Positions 26,601-33,900 of a stretch of 64,000 nt of DNA are shown here, piece after piece (position 1 is the first letter of the stretch; every line of letters starts with the position of its first letter). Made by a program: the position numbers and the translations under genes. The stretch is from positions 35,519,670-35,583,669 of the forward strand of contig OZ025248.1 in assembly GCA_964019135.1 (NCBI GenBank), in the 5' to 3' direction. Origin of the DNA: Arenicola marina. Its lineage: Eukaryota > Annelida > Polychaeta > Arenicolidae. The notes below the pieces were generated by a model that ran no database searches, had not been told where the DNA came from, and worked only from the letters and a program-made list of their open reading frames with translations.

Positions 26601-29600
26601 TTTTCCAACAACAATCGACATATCCGAGGCCAGCGATTAGTTACATAAAGAGCTTATATATCTGGTACAAACTTATTTGTTCTTGTACAATACTCCTCCC
26701 ATGTATATAACGAGCGGCCAAAATAAACGTTAGACGTTGTACTTTATTCAATGGATTTATGATGAATTCAAAAAGAAAAACAATCGTTGGTCTTCGGCCC
26801 AACCCGGCAATTCACGTTTAAAACGTTACGACCATAATTTGGGGAAATGACCCCATGGCATGGTGATCATTGGCTTGTATAGAGGCAATGCCGTAATGGA
26901 GACTGACTTGACTCACCCGATGTTTCCCTGTCCAGGATCTCGTTTTGGCTATTCCGGTCGCGGGTGTCTTTCCCTGGCTTCCCCTGGTCCATGTTGGGCG
27001 CCTTGCCCGTGGGGGTCGTTGCCATAGTCGGGGGTCGCGTATCCAAGGGAACCATCTTGTCTGTGGAGTCCGTTCCGCGTGTGCTCACCACCTCGTCATA
27101 GTCCGAGTCGTCGATCAGGATCTCCTGCACCTTGGCCTCAGTCTTCTGGAGCTGGCGGCAGTTGACCTGGACGCTGGCGCCGGGCTCAGCTGAGGGACGA
27201 AGATGAGTGGGTGACAACCGGATTCATTGATGTGACCTAATTCATTGACCCTACCTGATTCATCGACCTGACTTGATTCATCGACCTGACCATATTCATC
27301 GACCTGATCTGCTCCATTGACCTGACCTGATTCATCGACCTGACCTGATTCATTGACCTGGCCTGATGCATTGCCCTGGCCTGATTCATTGACTTGACCT
27401 GATTCATTGACCTGGCCTGATTCATTGACCTGGCCTGATTAATTAGACCAGGTTATCGAAGTGTCCATATGTAATGGTCATTATTTTGGCACTCACTTGG
27501 TTGCTGGTTTATATGCTGGTTTATATGGATTGCGAGAACGTAACACATTGGCTTGCCTGGAAGTGATGTAACGATATGAACCTACATCGTTATAGATCCA
27601 ATGTCGTATGAATATACCATAATAACCTAGCCAATGCGATGCCTTCTGGGAAACTGAGCCGCTCGGGTCTAGTAATAAAGCCACTGGCTCCATCACATGA
27701 TAATACCACCAACATTAGTCGAATGAATGATTTATCTTTTTTGTTCTTGAAGCTGTGTGATCGTGGCCCTAGAGACCGCTGTCTACAGATACCGGACAAT
27801 GAATTAATCTGATTTAAGCAATCAGTGGAAATAACGGGCCTTCAAGGTGAGTCCAAGATATCGAATCCCGCCATTGTGCGTCCCTTGTATAATTCTTTAT
27901 ACAACTTGGATACGTTTACTACCGGCCTGTTATTCATAAGGTCGTTAATCCACCAGACAGAAATATCCATGTAATTTATCCGAGCATAGAACGTGAGACT
28001 GAATTCTCTGTCCAGTAATTGTTTGCTACTCAACTGTACCTGTGAAGTAGAGCCAGAATCCCTTCAGGACACGGGTGAAATACTGGAATGTCTGAGTCAT
28101 GTTGTTGTTCAAATCCGAGTGAAACTGCAGTTCTAGCGAGTGGCTTTGCGACGTGATATTCTTCGTACCTGGAAAGGTCGTGGCAAGGGAAATAATTACA
28201 AGCTGGAAATCAATTATTCAACGTAATATTAATACAAGGTTAAGCTGTATAATTTACAACTGGTGGTACATGTTTTATGCATCAAATTGACTAAGAGTGC
28301 TTGTCAGTACACGATTCAAAGATATCTACATAGTCAGTGGCGAAGTCACCCATTATGATAATATTTCTTAGATACGAGTTTTTCTGTAGTTCAATGTCGA
28401 TGTTTTTAACCGCTTATAAACGGGTCATGGGTTCGAATCTTGGGACCTGCATCTGGTCATATCTCATCCAACCCCATCCGGGAGACATAATGTAGCCCTT
28501 CGTGCGATCAATCGTGGCATACAACGCCAATATTTGTATAAGCGCAGTTGTAGTCACCTGTCATGATTGCGCCACAATGTCTGTGTTTTTGCTCGTTCTG
28601 TCTCAGCATGAGCCAGTCGGCTCTACAGCGGCCCTTCTTCGTCTCGAGCAGAAGGTCGTAGAAGCTGAGGATGATCTTGGAGTTGGCGTCCGTGGTGAGG
28701 CTGCAGAGACAGTCCTGGTTGACTGGGTAGTGGCTCGGGTAGTTGGGGGACATGAGGTAACCGTCGTTCATCCAGCGGTCGCCCGTGTCACTGCAGATAT
28801 CTATGACTGTGTCTCCTGGAGGAAAGATCGAAGGAAGGCATCCCTACATTAGACATTGGTGGTGAGCTGTGGACGGGTTGGGGGGGAGGATATTGAATGC
28901 CAACTTGCGTAATTTCTTCTTTCCGGGGAAAATTCAGGAGACGATAATATGCATAATCTCTTTTGTCTCGTTTAGGACTGTAACAACAGCAACGCTTCAA
29001 TGCACACAAGAAATAGTAGTAATATGTGTATACAGAAATGCGTATATAAGATGCATAAAACAGTATCATTGAGATTTTCAAAGTATTAACATTAACAGGT
29101 CTTAACCCAACGAACGTTGTCTCAAAAATGTCCTTGCTCCTATCCTTGAAAACACCAATTTCAAAAATCGGATTGCCACAAGACCGTTCTCTCAATAATT
29201 AATATAATGGTAAAAAAAAGCGAACCTAAAAAATATACGCCTAAAAAAACCAAAAGCGAGATTTTATTGGGAACAAAAATAATATACAAATCAGCAGACG
29301 AATTCAGAGTGAGGTCTGACTCACGTTTGATGCATTGATATTCCACCTGGAGGTAATCGCTGAACTTGTCGGGTCCCAGACACTCGGGCATGTAGCTCTG
29401 CATGACGGTCCTGGTGCAGGAGGTGTTCCCCATGCACGTCGACCAGTCGTACACCAGGTTCATGGACTCGTCGATGCAGTCGCCCTGGCAGAAGGTGCAG
29501 TTACTTGAGGCCTCGTCCGGGCCCTGTGAACACTGCTGGTCCACGTCCAACAGGTCGCGGTCCTTCACGGCGATGCCGTGGAAGGCCTTGTGAATCTTGG

Positions 29601-30995
29601 TCATGTGGTCCGTCGGGCAGGTGAAGGCCACCTTGGGAATGCCGCGACTCTTGAAGCACTGGCTGGCCTTGTCGATATCTATACCGAGGACCGAATCAAA
29701 AGATATTGTGGTTGGGGTTGATGTAGTACAGCGGAGTTTTCTTGTCAATATATATATGAATTCGGTGCATAGCAAATATTAATCTGAGAGGGTCTCTCGA
29801 TCATACAGCCCGCCTTTGTCGTGTAGCACCTTGTTCGATTTTGTGTAATAAGATATGAAAAAAGGTGAAGATTTACCAATTATCATAGATCGTTCCAAAA
29901 CATGGTTTGTACATTGCAGTGTTAGCGTTTGGCTTTGCCATTATCATCTAGCCTTTGGCTTTGCCAGTATCATCTAGCCTTTGGCTTTGCCAGTATCATC
30001 TAGCTATTGGCTTTGTCAGTATCATCTAGCCTTTGGCTTTGTCAGTATCATCTAGCCTTTGGCTTTGCCAGTATCATCTAGCCTTTGGCTTTGCCAGTAT
30101 CATCTAGCCCTTGTGACGGCTATATTAATTTTTGTGTTACCTGTTATTACAATGTGAAGGAAGATAGCATACCCGCTTCCCTTCCTTCATCCGTGTTATA
30201 CTTTCGAAAGTCGTTTCGCCTGATTGTCATAGGGGGTGTTGAGGCTGAGCTTAGGGGACGGGGTGGGTGGGGAAGGAGGCGGTACCATACTCAAAACCCG
30301 TATTATGGTGCAGCCTGGATCCGTTACTAATCCAAGGAATTTATGACTTGACTTACATTGGCTTTATTTTGCCTTTTTATACTTTATATAAGCATAGATA
30401 TTAAGTGGAATTCCGTAAGCGTCACGTCTCTCGAACGAACGTATCTATTTATTATGCCTCCTGTTTATCATAAACTCCTGTAGTACGTAAACACCATAAT
30501 ATTTATACACTCATGTGCTAAAGGTCGTATATAACGCCACTGGTGTAAACTATGGCCGCCAATGAGAAAAGATGGACCTTAAAACGAACCAATCACAATC
30601 GAAGAATCCAATCACAATCTATTATAACTTTTCGTATCAAATAATGTGAGCAACATTCTTGGTATCATAAAATAACGTTTATTAATTACACATATAGTAA
30701 AATAGCAAGTTTGTGCAACATTATAAGTACACGGTTTCAAATGCGGACCACCAAACATGGCCTTTTAATTGGACCCACAAAAGGGTTCCTTCGCTTCCTT
30801 CAGACAGACTTCCGTAAAAGTTCCGAGTTTCCGTCAAAGTTCCGAGTTTCCGTTCTAGACGTGTTCAACACGATGGGATTTCCTGAATTAATTATGTTTA
30901 AGTGAAGACACAATCTGAACGGAGAACAACGTACCTGGTGCTGTGAATGCCACTGGTAGTAAGCAGCCCAGGAACAAACAAAGCCACACCTCCAT
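2077..30995 (-). CDS. Secreted protein with three SUEL-CUB-connector modules (12 coding exons)
   Basis: Spliced CDS, exons in order: 30995-30935, 29678-29325, 28815-28558, 28168-28040, 27189-26917, 19406-19104, 17417-17284, 16835-16541, 16153-16070, 4487-4185, 3356-3006, 2621-2077. The lengths sum to 3090 nt, 1029 residues plus stop. All introns are GT-AG; all are phase 1 except one phase-0 intron inside CUB2, and the frame stays open throughout. Layout by residue: signal peptide 1-20; SUEL1 about 21-138; CUB1 139-267; connector 268-358; SUEL2 359-459; CUB2 460-602; connector 603-630; SUEL3 631-731; CUB3 732-848; acidic, probably disordered tail 849-1029. No TM segment is visible after the signal peptide, so secretion is inferred. 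SUEL domains often bind carbohydrate and CUB domains bind proteins, so an extracellular adhesion, matrix or recognition role is likely, but the ligand is unknown. I do not recognise a named orthologue. Alternative: two or three genes, but the exact phase matching across connectors argues for one. Confidence 0.88.
3006..3356 (-). CDS. Gene 1 exon 11: complete CUB domain 3
   Basis: 117 residues hold the whole domain without an intron: HDICAGL, RTPNYPDANYTPGQHCACRL, LLQLLDFHVNHTKGGVCESD, FLRITGWGKKCGYIAP, VTLEFHSDAAHETRGFWLEF. Four cysteines, two Asp ligand positions (CESD, HSD) and the GFW terminal motif are kept; the first acidic ligand is His. Phase 1 in and out; donor GTACGT. A tRNA-derived SINE ends a few tens of bases upstream of the acceptor. 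Confidence 0.93.
3390..3623 (-). repeat. tRNA-derived SINE
   Basis: The minus strand reads GGCCCGATAGCTCAGTGGGT (A box) and, about 65 bases on, GATTCGAGCGC (B-box-like). The head has an extra arm, as in tRNAs with a long variable loop. A non-tRNA body of about 140 bases follows toward exon 11. It sits in the gene 1 intron between exons 10 and 11, in gene orientation, ending about 30 bases before the acceptor. Confidence 0.65.
3624..4184. other. Intron 10 of gene 1, AT-rich, nothing recognised
   Basis: Unique AT-rich DNA upstream of the SINE. One 89-codon frame on the minus strand has no family features. Confidence 0.5.
4185..4487 (-). CDS. Gene 1 exon 10: SUEL/Gal_lectin domain 3
   Basis: 101 residues: GSQCFHVKG, LQLRCPRGQLVRVQQAFYG, TTCRYDSGEGHC, ENCMGRYQCTVHV, MNCRHYANYMQINYTCVP. 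Same length and Cys order as SUEL2. FYG replaces YGR. The phase-1 donor GTACGT closes the frame with exon 11; a GTAACC nearby would give the wrong phase. NTT and NYT are possible N-glycosylation sites. Confidence 0.92.
4500..5160. other. Intron 9 of gene 1, proximal part
   Basis: Mostly unique sequence with a run of about ten G near 4633-4645. A 128-codon plus-strand frame (4651-5037) has no recognised domain, runs against the gene and is probably chance. Confidence 0.4.
5165..5390. repeat. 30-bp minisatellite, about 7 copies
   Basis: Core AGGCTTGATGTGTCAGAGGC. The unit is ten codons long, so frames stay open on both strands and give repeat proteins (LMCQRLRVAG on plus) that are not believed to be real. 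Confidence 0.85.
5400..6890. other. Intron 9 of gene 1: unique DNA with G/C runs
   Basis: Several G or C runs (near 5740, 5880, 6780, 6865) break otherwise unique sequence. Frames of 77-137 codons here are Pro/Gly-rich products of these runs. No gene recognised. Confidence 0.45.
6859..7146 (+). repeat. Dispersed repeat, copy A (G-rich head, TTCACGA motifs)
   Basis: After G runs the sequence GTGTTCCCAGATCACGAAGA opens a block with internal GTTCACGA words. The same ordered words recur at 18518-18793. Its end abuts the 32-bp minisatellite. No coding potential; family not recognised. It may be a non-autonomous transposon or satellite-like element. Confidence 0.6.
7205..8335. repeat. 32-bp minisatellite, array 1
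   Basis: About 35 units with core GATATGGGGCGAATGGGG, each also carrying a GATC. Unit length varies between 31 and 33. Three 32-bp units make 32 codons, so all minus frames stay open and produce a Pro/Ile/Ser repeat protein; this is a by-product, not a gene. It lies in intron 9 of gene 1. Confidence 0.95.
8336..8986. repeat. Spacer of the 1909-bp higher-order repeat, copy 1
   Basis: Unique 650-bp sequence between arrays 1 and 2, repeated at +1909 with about ten differences. Plus-strand frames of 73 and 66 codons occur in both copies, but almost all differences inside them change the amino acid, so neither looks selected as protein. Confidence 0.9.
8987..10240. repeat. 32-bp minisatellite, array 2
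   Basis: Same unit as array 1, with variant units in nearly the same order, so the two were copied as a block with their spacers. Small differences in unit number show later slippage. Confidence 0.95.
10241..10895. repeat. Spacer of the 1909-bp higher-order repeat, copy 2
   Basis: Copy of the 8336-8986 spacer at exactly +1909 bases, about 98 percent identical by eye, marking a recent duplication. Carries the same two frames with amino-acid-changing differences. Confidence 0.9.
10896..12598. repeat. 32-bp minisatellite, array 3
   Basis: Same core, but a different order of variants (TTTAGATTCACGC, CCTTCATATG and CCTTTATA types), with an internal duplication of roughly 0.5 kb blocks. Ends abruptly inside a unit at GGGACGAGG. 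Confidence 0.92.
12599..13150. other. Intron 9 of gene 1: nothing coding
   Basis: Contains ACTGGCGGATTGAGG near 12670, which resembles one terminus of the MITE at 45.4 kb, but no second end was found. Otherwise AT-rich. Confidence 0.35.
13165..14345. repeat. Degenerate 23-bp minisatellite
   Basis: About 50 diverged units with core TGTAGGCTTACCAAATAGTG. Divergence is high, so the array is old. Open frames on the minus strand are repeat artefacts. Confidence 0.88.
14346..16069. other. Intron 9 of gene 1, unique part
   Basis: AT-rich unique sequence next to exon 9. It holds a fold-back at 14872-14932 and frames of 104 (minus), 90 and 85 (plus) codons. The 104-codon frame is hydrophobic (FFDLWLVCATHIRNSLPFFY), but it spans the fold-back, has no recognised family and no clear exon borders. 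Confidence 0.4.
14872..14932. repeat. Perfect 17-bp inverted repeat with 27-bp loop
   Basis: TGGAAATGGAGTAAAGA at 14872-14888 pairs with TCTTTACTCCATTTCCA at 14916-14932. Could be a hairpin in the gene 1 pre-mRNA or the remains of a small foldback element. Confidence 0.8.
16070..16153 (-). CDS. Gene 1 exon 9: connector 2
   Basis: Encodes 28 residues starting QPVGPYEIQC, aligned with EPGASVQVNC of connector 1 and SELGKVTLTC of the terminal exon, then a short polar stretch ending YTDGQ. Acceptor TTTCTTTTAG and donor GTAAGT are strong; phase 1 in and out. It is much shorter than connector 1 (91 residues). The next exon is 11.6 kb away across the 32-bp minisatellite. Confidence 0.75.
16480..16522. 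repeat. C run plus (CT)n microsatellite beside a splice donor
   Basis: About ten C, then about twelve CT units, starting about 20 bases inside the intron after gene 1 exon 8. In the transcript it reads (GA)n followed by a G run, which may affect donor use. Confidence 0.85.
16541..16835 (-). CDS. Gene 1 exon 8: CUB domain 2, C-terminal part
   Basis: Encodes VSVTYQDLSLVMRGGQCVDW, LLLQSLGHKNSAAVTCG and WLLLHFHSARGS, then a longer Ser/Thr/Ala insert, ending AGFKVKVQ. It is recognisable as CUB by CVDWLLLQ (compare CRADWLMLR) and LHFHS (compare LQFHSD). The Asp of HSD is Ala and the Glu upstream is lost, so CUB2 probably does not bind calcium as CUB1 may. Phase 0 in, phase 1 out. The intron just beyond the donor starts with a (GA)n tract and a G run. 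Confidence 0.82.
17005..17165. repeat. 32-bp AT-rich minisatellite, about 5 copies
   Basis: Core GAATATTTCGTATTTACTT, in the intron that splits CUB2. Units vary by small substitutions. Confidence 0.75.
17284..17417 (-). CDS. Gene 1 exon 7: CUB domain 2, N-terminal third
   Basis: Encodes EELADICTNRTWETEE and the CUB hallmark VNPGYPSHYPTDTECRC, nearly the same as SPNYPSHYPVNQDCLC in CUB1. It ends in GPDNTK at a phase-0 donor (AAG then GTGGGT), the only non-phase-1 intron in the gene. NRT is a possible N-glycosylation site. Confidence 0.87.
17635..17790. repeat. ATTACG / GATTAC simple repeat
   Basis: Imperfect runs of GATTACGATTACGATTAC in both orientations, giving local self-complementarity (GTAATCGATTAC). 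Similar TTAC-rich patches are common inside DNA-transposon-derived repeats of animals; no flanking termini were found. Confidence 0.65.
17791..18517. other. Intron 6 of gene 1, unique and GC-rich part
   Basis: GC-rich patch at 18180-18370 with Gly/Pro-coding frames on opposite strands that mirror each other; taken as composition artefacts. Confidence 0.4.
18518..18793 (+). repeat. Dispersed repeat, copy B (G-rich head, TTCACGA motifs)
   Basis: Copy of the 6859-7146 element: G run, GTGTTCC, AATCACGAAGAATA, GATGAATTAAA, ATTCACG, TTGATCACGA, AGAATTATTT and a GGTGAAAT-like end in the same order. Both copies lie in gene 1 introns, antisense to the gene. Confidence 0.6.
19104..19406 (-). CDS. Gene 1 exon 6: SUEL/Gal_lectin domain 2
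   Basis: 101 residues, the same length as SUEL3. Key segments are VSQCYQPG, VSLYCGFRKVIQIQRAFHG, HCGYLDGDC, YDWSKCEGTYSCVQV and FYLQVHYACIP. The Cys spacing fits the SUEL family. FHG and DSC replace the YGR and DPC motifs of rhamnose-binding lectins. Phase 1 at both ends. The acceptor lies at the edge of an 84-bp minisatellite whose units contain a damaged copy of this intron-exon boundary. Confidence 0.92.
19436..19978. repeat. 84-bp minisatellite next to exon 6 acceptor
   Basis: Six or more units, nearly identical, with core GCAGCGGATTGGCCGCCGGG. 84 is a multiple of three, so frames stay open. On the minus strand each unit holds CATAGACC...GTCTGC...GCGGCCAA, matching the exon 6 intron-exon border, but with CCCGG where the real acceptor has CCCAG. 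Confidence 0.93.
19979..21770. other. Intron 5 of gene 1: unique DNA and GC-rich island
   Basis: Unique sequence to about 21.1 kb, then a GC-rich stretch (21100-21680) with G and C runs. It contains CCCAAGATGGCGCG near 21550, a YY1-like motif often found near start sites. No gene could be built; Pro-rich frames are likely artefacts. Confidence 0.35.
21775..22028. repeat. 11-bp minisatellite
   Basis: About 22 units of GGAGGCCATTG or GGAGGCCATCG, with some CATTGAAGGATCATC variants spaced as a longer period. Confidence 0.9.
22405..22560 (+). repeat. tRNA-derived SINE, diverged
   Basis: TGGTAAGCTGGCTGACCTGC (A-box-like) and GGTTCACTTACCC (B-box-like) are followed by TTTCATTGTCCAGGGATG and TTGGCC. 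The post-tRNA part resembles the SINE at 60 kb (TTTCATCCC, CTTGGTTACTGGGG, TTTGGCC), which suggests a shared central domain. Confidence 0.5.
22561..25000. other. Intron 5 of gene 1, AT-rich, no gene
   Basis: Holds a loose three-copy repeat at 23085-23470, each copy with AAAATGGCC, a CCAA and an AATGC word about 140-155 bases apart. The rest is unique AT-rich sequence. Confidence 0.4.
25020..26335. repeat. 21-bp minisatellite with higher-order interruptions
   Basis: About 60 units of core GTGGAGGGTGGACGTCAGAC, each seven codons. All frames on both strands are open for long spans, giving false repeat proteins of up to 206 residues. A distinct GGTGGTCAGACACGAGA variant recurs near 25240, 25815, 25965, 26070, 26215 and 26315 and marks a higher-order period. 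Confidence 0.95.
26336..26916. other. Intron 5 of gene 1 near exon 5
   Basis: AT-rich unique sequence without recognised features. Confidence 0.5.
26917..27189 (-). CDS. Gene 1 exon 5: connector 1 (acidic, low complexity)
   Basis: Starts with EPGASVQVNC, a strand-like segment with one Cys that recurs in connectors 2 and 3. An acidic Ser/Thr/Asp/Lys-rich stretch follows (ILIDDSDYDEVV), with no recognised fold. It is probably a flexible spacer between modules. The donor GTGAGT follows TCGG, leaving phase 1. The codon closes with exon 6 as Ala, although about 7.5 kb of intron lies between. No stop is present, so this exon does not end a separate gene. Confidence 0.83.
27225..27440. repeat. 18-bp minisatellite upstream of exon 5
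   Basis: About 12 units of TGATTCATTGACCTGACC, beginning about 35 bases upstream of the exon 5 acceptor. On the transcript strand it reads as purine-rich GGTCAATGAATCA units, so little pyrimidine tract is left before the acceptor. Confidence 0.9.
28040..28168 (-). CDS. Gene 1 exon 4: CUB domain 1, C-terminal third
   Basis: Encodes 43 residues with the CUB C-terminal signature: SHSLELQFHSD, then an Asn/Met/Gln insert, then KGFWLYF. The Asp in HSD is the third usual CUB calcium ligand, so CUB1 keeps the Glu-Asp-Asp set. Phase 1 in and out; acceptor TTTCCAG, donor GTACAG. Equivalent sequence in CUB3 (EFHSDAAHETRGFWLEF) is encoded without this intron. Confidence 0.88.
28390..28500 (+). repeat. 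tRNA-derived SINE fragment
   Basis: GGGTTCGAATCTTGG matches a tRNA B box; ATCTCATCCAACCCCATC follows, again like a SINE central domain. The A-box half is not clear. It lies in the intron splitting CUB1. Confidence 0.45.
28558..28815 (-). CDS. Gene 1 exon 3: CUB domain 1, N-terminal two thirds
   Basis: Begins right after SUEL1 and encodes DICSDTG, then the CUB hallmark MSPNYPSHYPVNQDC, a hydrophobic strand (IILSFYDLLLE), and CRADWLMLR ending at HCGAIMTG. The Glu in LLLE and Asp in CRADW sit where many CUB domains bind calcium. Phase 1 at both ends; acceptor CCTCCAG, donor GTGACT. Confidence 0.9.
29325..29678 (-). CDS. Gene 1 exon 2: SUEL/Gal_lectin domain 1
   Basis: Encodes 118 residues with the SUEL Cys pattern: SQCF near the start, then VAFTCP, IHKAFHG, a Cys-rich insert, YDWSTCMGNTSC, and YLQVEYQC at the end. 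It is longer than domains 2 and 3 because of an insert carrying extra cysteines (QQC, SNCTFCQGDC). The YGR sugar-contact motif of rhamnose-binding lectins is replaced by FHG, and the DPC motif by PEC. The acceptor follows TATAG and the donor is GTGAGT; both ends are phase 1, so the exon is a shufflable symmetric module. Confidence 0.92.
29925..30112. repeat. 26-bp minisatellite, 7 copies
   Basis: Core TAGCCTTTGGCTTTGCCAGT, units nearly identical, in intron 1 of gene 1. Confidence 0.92.
30935..30995 (-). CDS. Gene 1 exon 1: start codon and signal peptide
   Basis: Encodes MEVWLCLFLGCLLPVAFTAP, a typical secretory signal: short N-region, Leu/Val/Phe core and an Ala-rich end suited to cleavage. 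The exon ends one base into a codon before a GTACG donor. That base pairs with the two-base start of exon 2. The ATG context is C at -3 (CTACCATGG) with G at +4. The TSS is not defined; AG-ended tracts upstream could be acceptors of a noncoding exon. Confidence 0.88.
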
Positions 30996-30999
30996 GGTA

Positions 31000-33900
31000 G
31001 AACGATTTACCCGCGTATCCAATCCAAGCTGAAAGTCTCTCGTGATAACAACTATATGAGGGGTGTGTCCCAATACTGCAAACTACATGAAATATTTGAC
31101 GCAACAGATTCGCCAAAATTCCAGTTAAAAGTACACTGGTTCATCAATACTCTGAGTTCGATTCACACTGGCACAGACGAGGTTCGCAAAAAACAATAGG
31201 CTTCTGGTTGGGCGGGATGCGCGGCGGGTGTGGTCCAGGGATCACGTGGTACCCTGGCAACGGACTGGGGTTGGGGGGGCGGCGGGAAGGGGGTGCGGTC
31301 CAGAAGCTACACGGGACCCTGGCAATGGGGGTGTGGGGTCGGCGGGTTGGGGGGGGGGGGGGTGGAGGGGGCTATGGTCGTAGGGTCTGGCATGGGGTCA
31401 CTAGATATATATGTGTCTGGGGACGGTGGTCAATATATAATTGGTAACCGCGGAGGGGCGGGTGGTGGAAGGAGGAAGGTAGTGGGGGGGGGGGGGGGGT
31501 ATGATAATAGCGAGCGTTGCCGGACCTTATGTCGCATGGGTCCGTCATCTGTTGAGCTTAGTCTTTTGTAGGATAGCAGCTGCCAACTTGGCCAGTGTCT
31601 CATCATCGCTCACACCGTTCAGGCGTTCCCTGTCTACCCATCACCCACCTAGTTACCCTCAGCTCCTGCCCCCCCCCCCCCCGGGGCCCCCACATTCCCC
31701 TCTCTCCCGCCCCCCCCCCCGCCCCCCCCCCACACATCTACTTTACAGATGATTGCCGGAAGAAGAGCGGCCGAGTACAAAAAAAGTATCCCCACTGAAC
31801 CCCCACCCCCCTCTCGCTTACCCTCCCCCTCCCCCGATACACCCTCCCCCAATATTCGGGGCTGGGTTGTTTGGTCACTCCAGCAGCTGGCTCCTAACCC
31901 AGTCCAACGTATGTGTCAACCTCACCCATCAACCAACCAACAAACCAACCAATCTATGACACAGGCCATGCCTGCCAGCCCCCCACAACCCTCCACCATG
32001 GTGATGTTAACTGCTGGCCGTGCAAGCTGTGGCAGTGATCCTCGCTCGTGCGTTGATAGCGCCTTAACTACGTCTGTCAACCACCTCAGGCCCATCATCA
32101 ACTCGTTTTTTCCTACGTAGAGTTAACATCGCGATAGTAATAAACATAAACTGCCATCACATGTGATGGTTATGTTCGGGTGGACATCCTGTTCTCAGTC
32201 TGTACCTACAGTTACATAGCAGCCCTAGCCCGGTACATTCGTAACCCTTGTCACGTCAAATCAACCGATGTCCTTTTTTTGCAATTCGCATGCCCCTTAA
32301 TTCGACTAGTTTTGTCCGAAAAAAGTTGTCGCAACAGGTTGCCAGAATATATCATGATAATATTACACGTACTGTTTTGCCGGTAGGGGGTGTATTGTCC
32401 AGCTAGTGAGAATGAATTACTGGGTTTTATTGTTGTGGTCAAACATTTCTTACCCGTGTCTACCCAGCTAACAGCGACAAGTGTAGATACTACATGCGAG
32501 CGGTTCGCCTATTATGTATGAATTGAATGGTCGCCAAGGGAAGATGATGGCGACGATGATGATGATGATGATGATGTTGATCGGAAACTTATATTGATAT
32601 TGTAACTTATTGCCACAGAAAACAGTATCTTTGTTTTTGGTCAAATCAGTTTACTGGTGTTAAAGTTGCATATCGAGCTCTTTCCCGCCCAAACTAAAGA
32701 GGTCAAAATACAAATAAGAATCAGTACGTGAATCGTCCAAAATTTCTTTTGTCTATATTCCATGAATACCAGACTGCTAAATGGAGTTGCTTAATTAGCC
32801 TTGCCTGTGATATCAATTAACTGCAGTTTTTCAACTTAGTGGTAAACGTTATCAGTTTTGTGATTTGATGTATTCGTATGTTTATTCCGTACTTTGGCTG
32901 GCCTCCAGCCCTGGTACAAATTACAAAAGCATTCAACACAAAAAAAACACAAACACAACGATCCAATTCAATAATCAACTCATCCACATTGTAATTGTGA
33001 TTTTATGCTTTGTTATAAGTAGCAGTGCCGCGACAGAGTTCTGCGGTGTCCCGGGATAGACACGTTTGTCATACCACAGTCGAAACGGCGAGTTTTAGTA
33101 GGTTTCTGAATTTATAGAATGAACCAATCGCGTTTTCTGCGAATTGTGATATATATGTCGCCTGGGCTTAGATTTGGCCGGGGAAAAGCTCGACAAGCAG
33201 CTTTAACAATAACTCACAAAAAAATTTACAAGGCCGTTGAATGACCGCCCCTTTGCGAGATCGAGATCTCCACGGATAAAATCTTAATAAAACTAACGAA
33301 CTCGCGAGAAAAACAATTCCATGTTTACGAAGCAAATAGGGTTTGATTTATTGCTGTTAAAGCTGTTTTCTGCCCAAATCTGTTTAGAGTTGTTTCCTGC
33401 CCATATCATATCAGGGTGTAAAATTGTAAATATTGATGGCCTGATTAGGGCGAGAAATACGTATTCTTGTCACTAACATGCCTTGCATAGTGCCCGAGCA
33501 ATATGCCTAAAATTGTACCATAACATAGTGGAGTACACACACATCAGTGACGTAGTACACATAACATAACTTACAAACAGATTCTTTTTGTGCCGAATTT
33601 ACCATTCCATTTGAAGCAAATGGTACAACTCTGTCAAATATGAATACTAATCGTTCATCGTAGCATATTATACCATATTTTTTAATTGGCAGAAAATATC
33701 TGTACGAATAACTTGAAGTTTATGGTCAGTGCTGAAACTCTGGGCGACTTTAGATATGCGACCGGAGTAATCGCGGCAGATATTTGGAGCATGCGCACTC
33801 ATATTTTCCGCTCGTGCACGGATAGATATAAACCAAACGCAAAATCCGCGATCCGCGTGAATGTTGCACTTCCTGAAATAAACAAATCATGAAGATAGTT

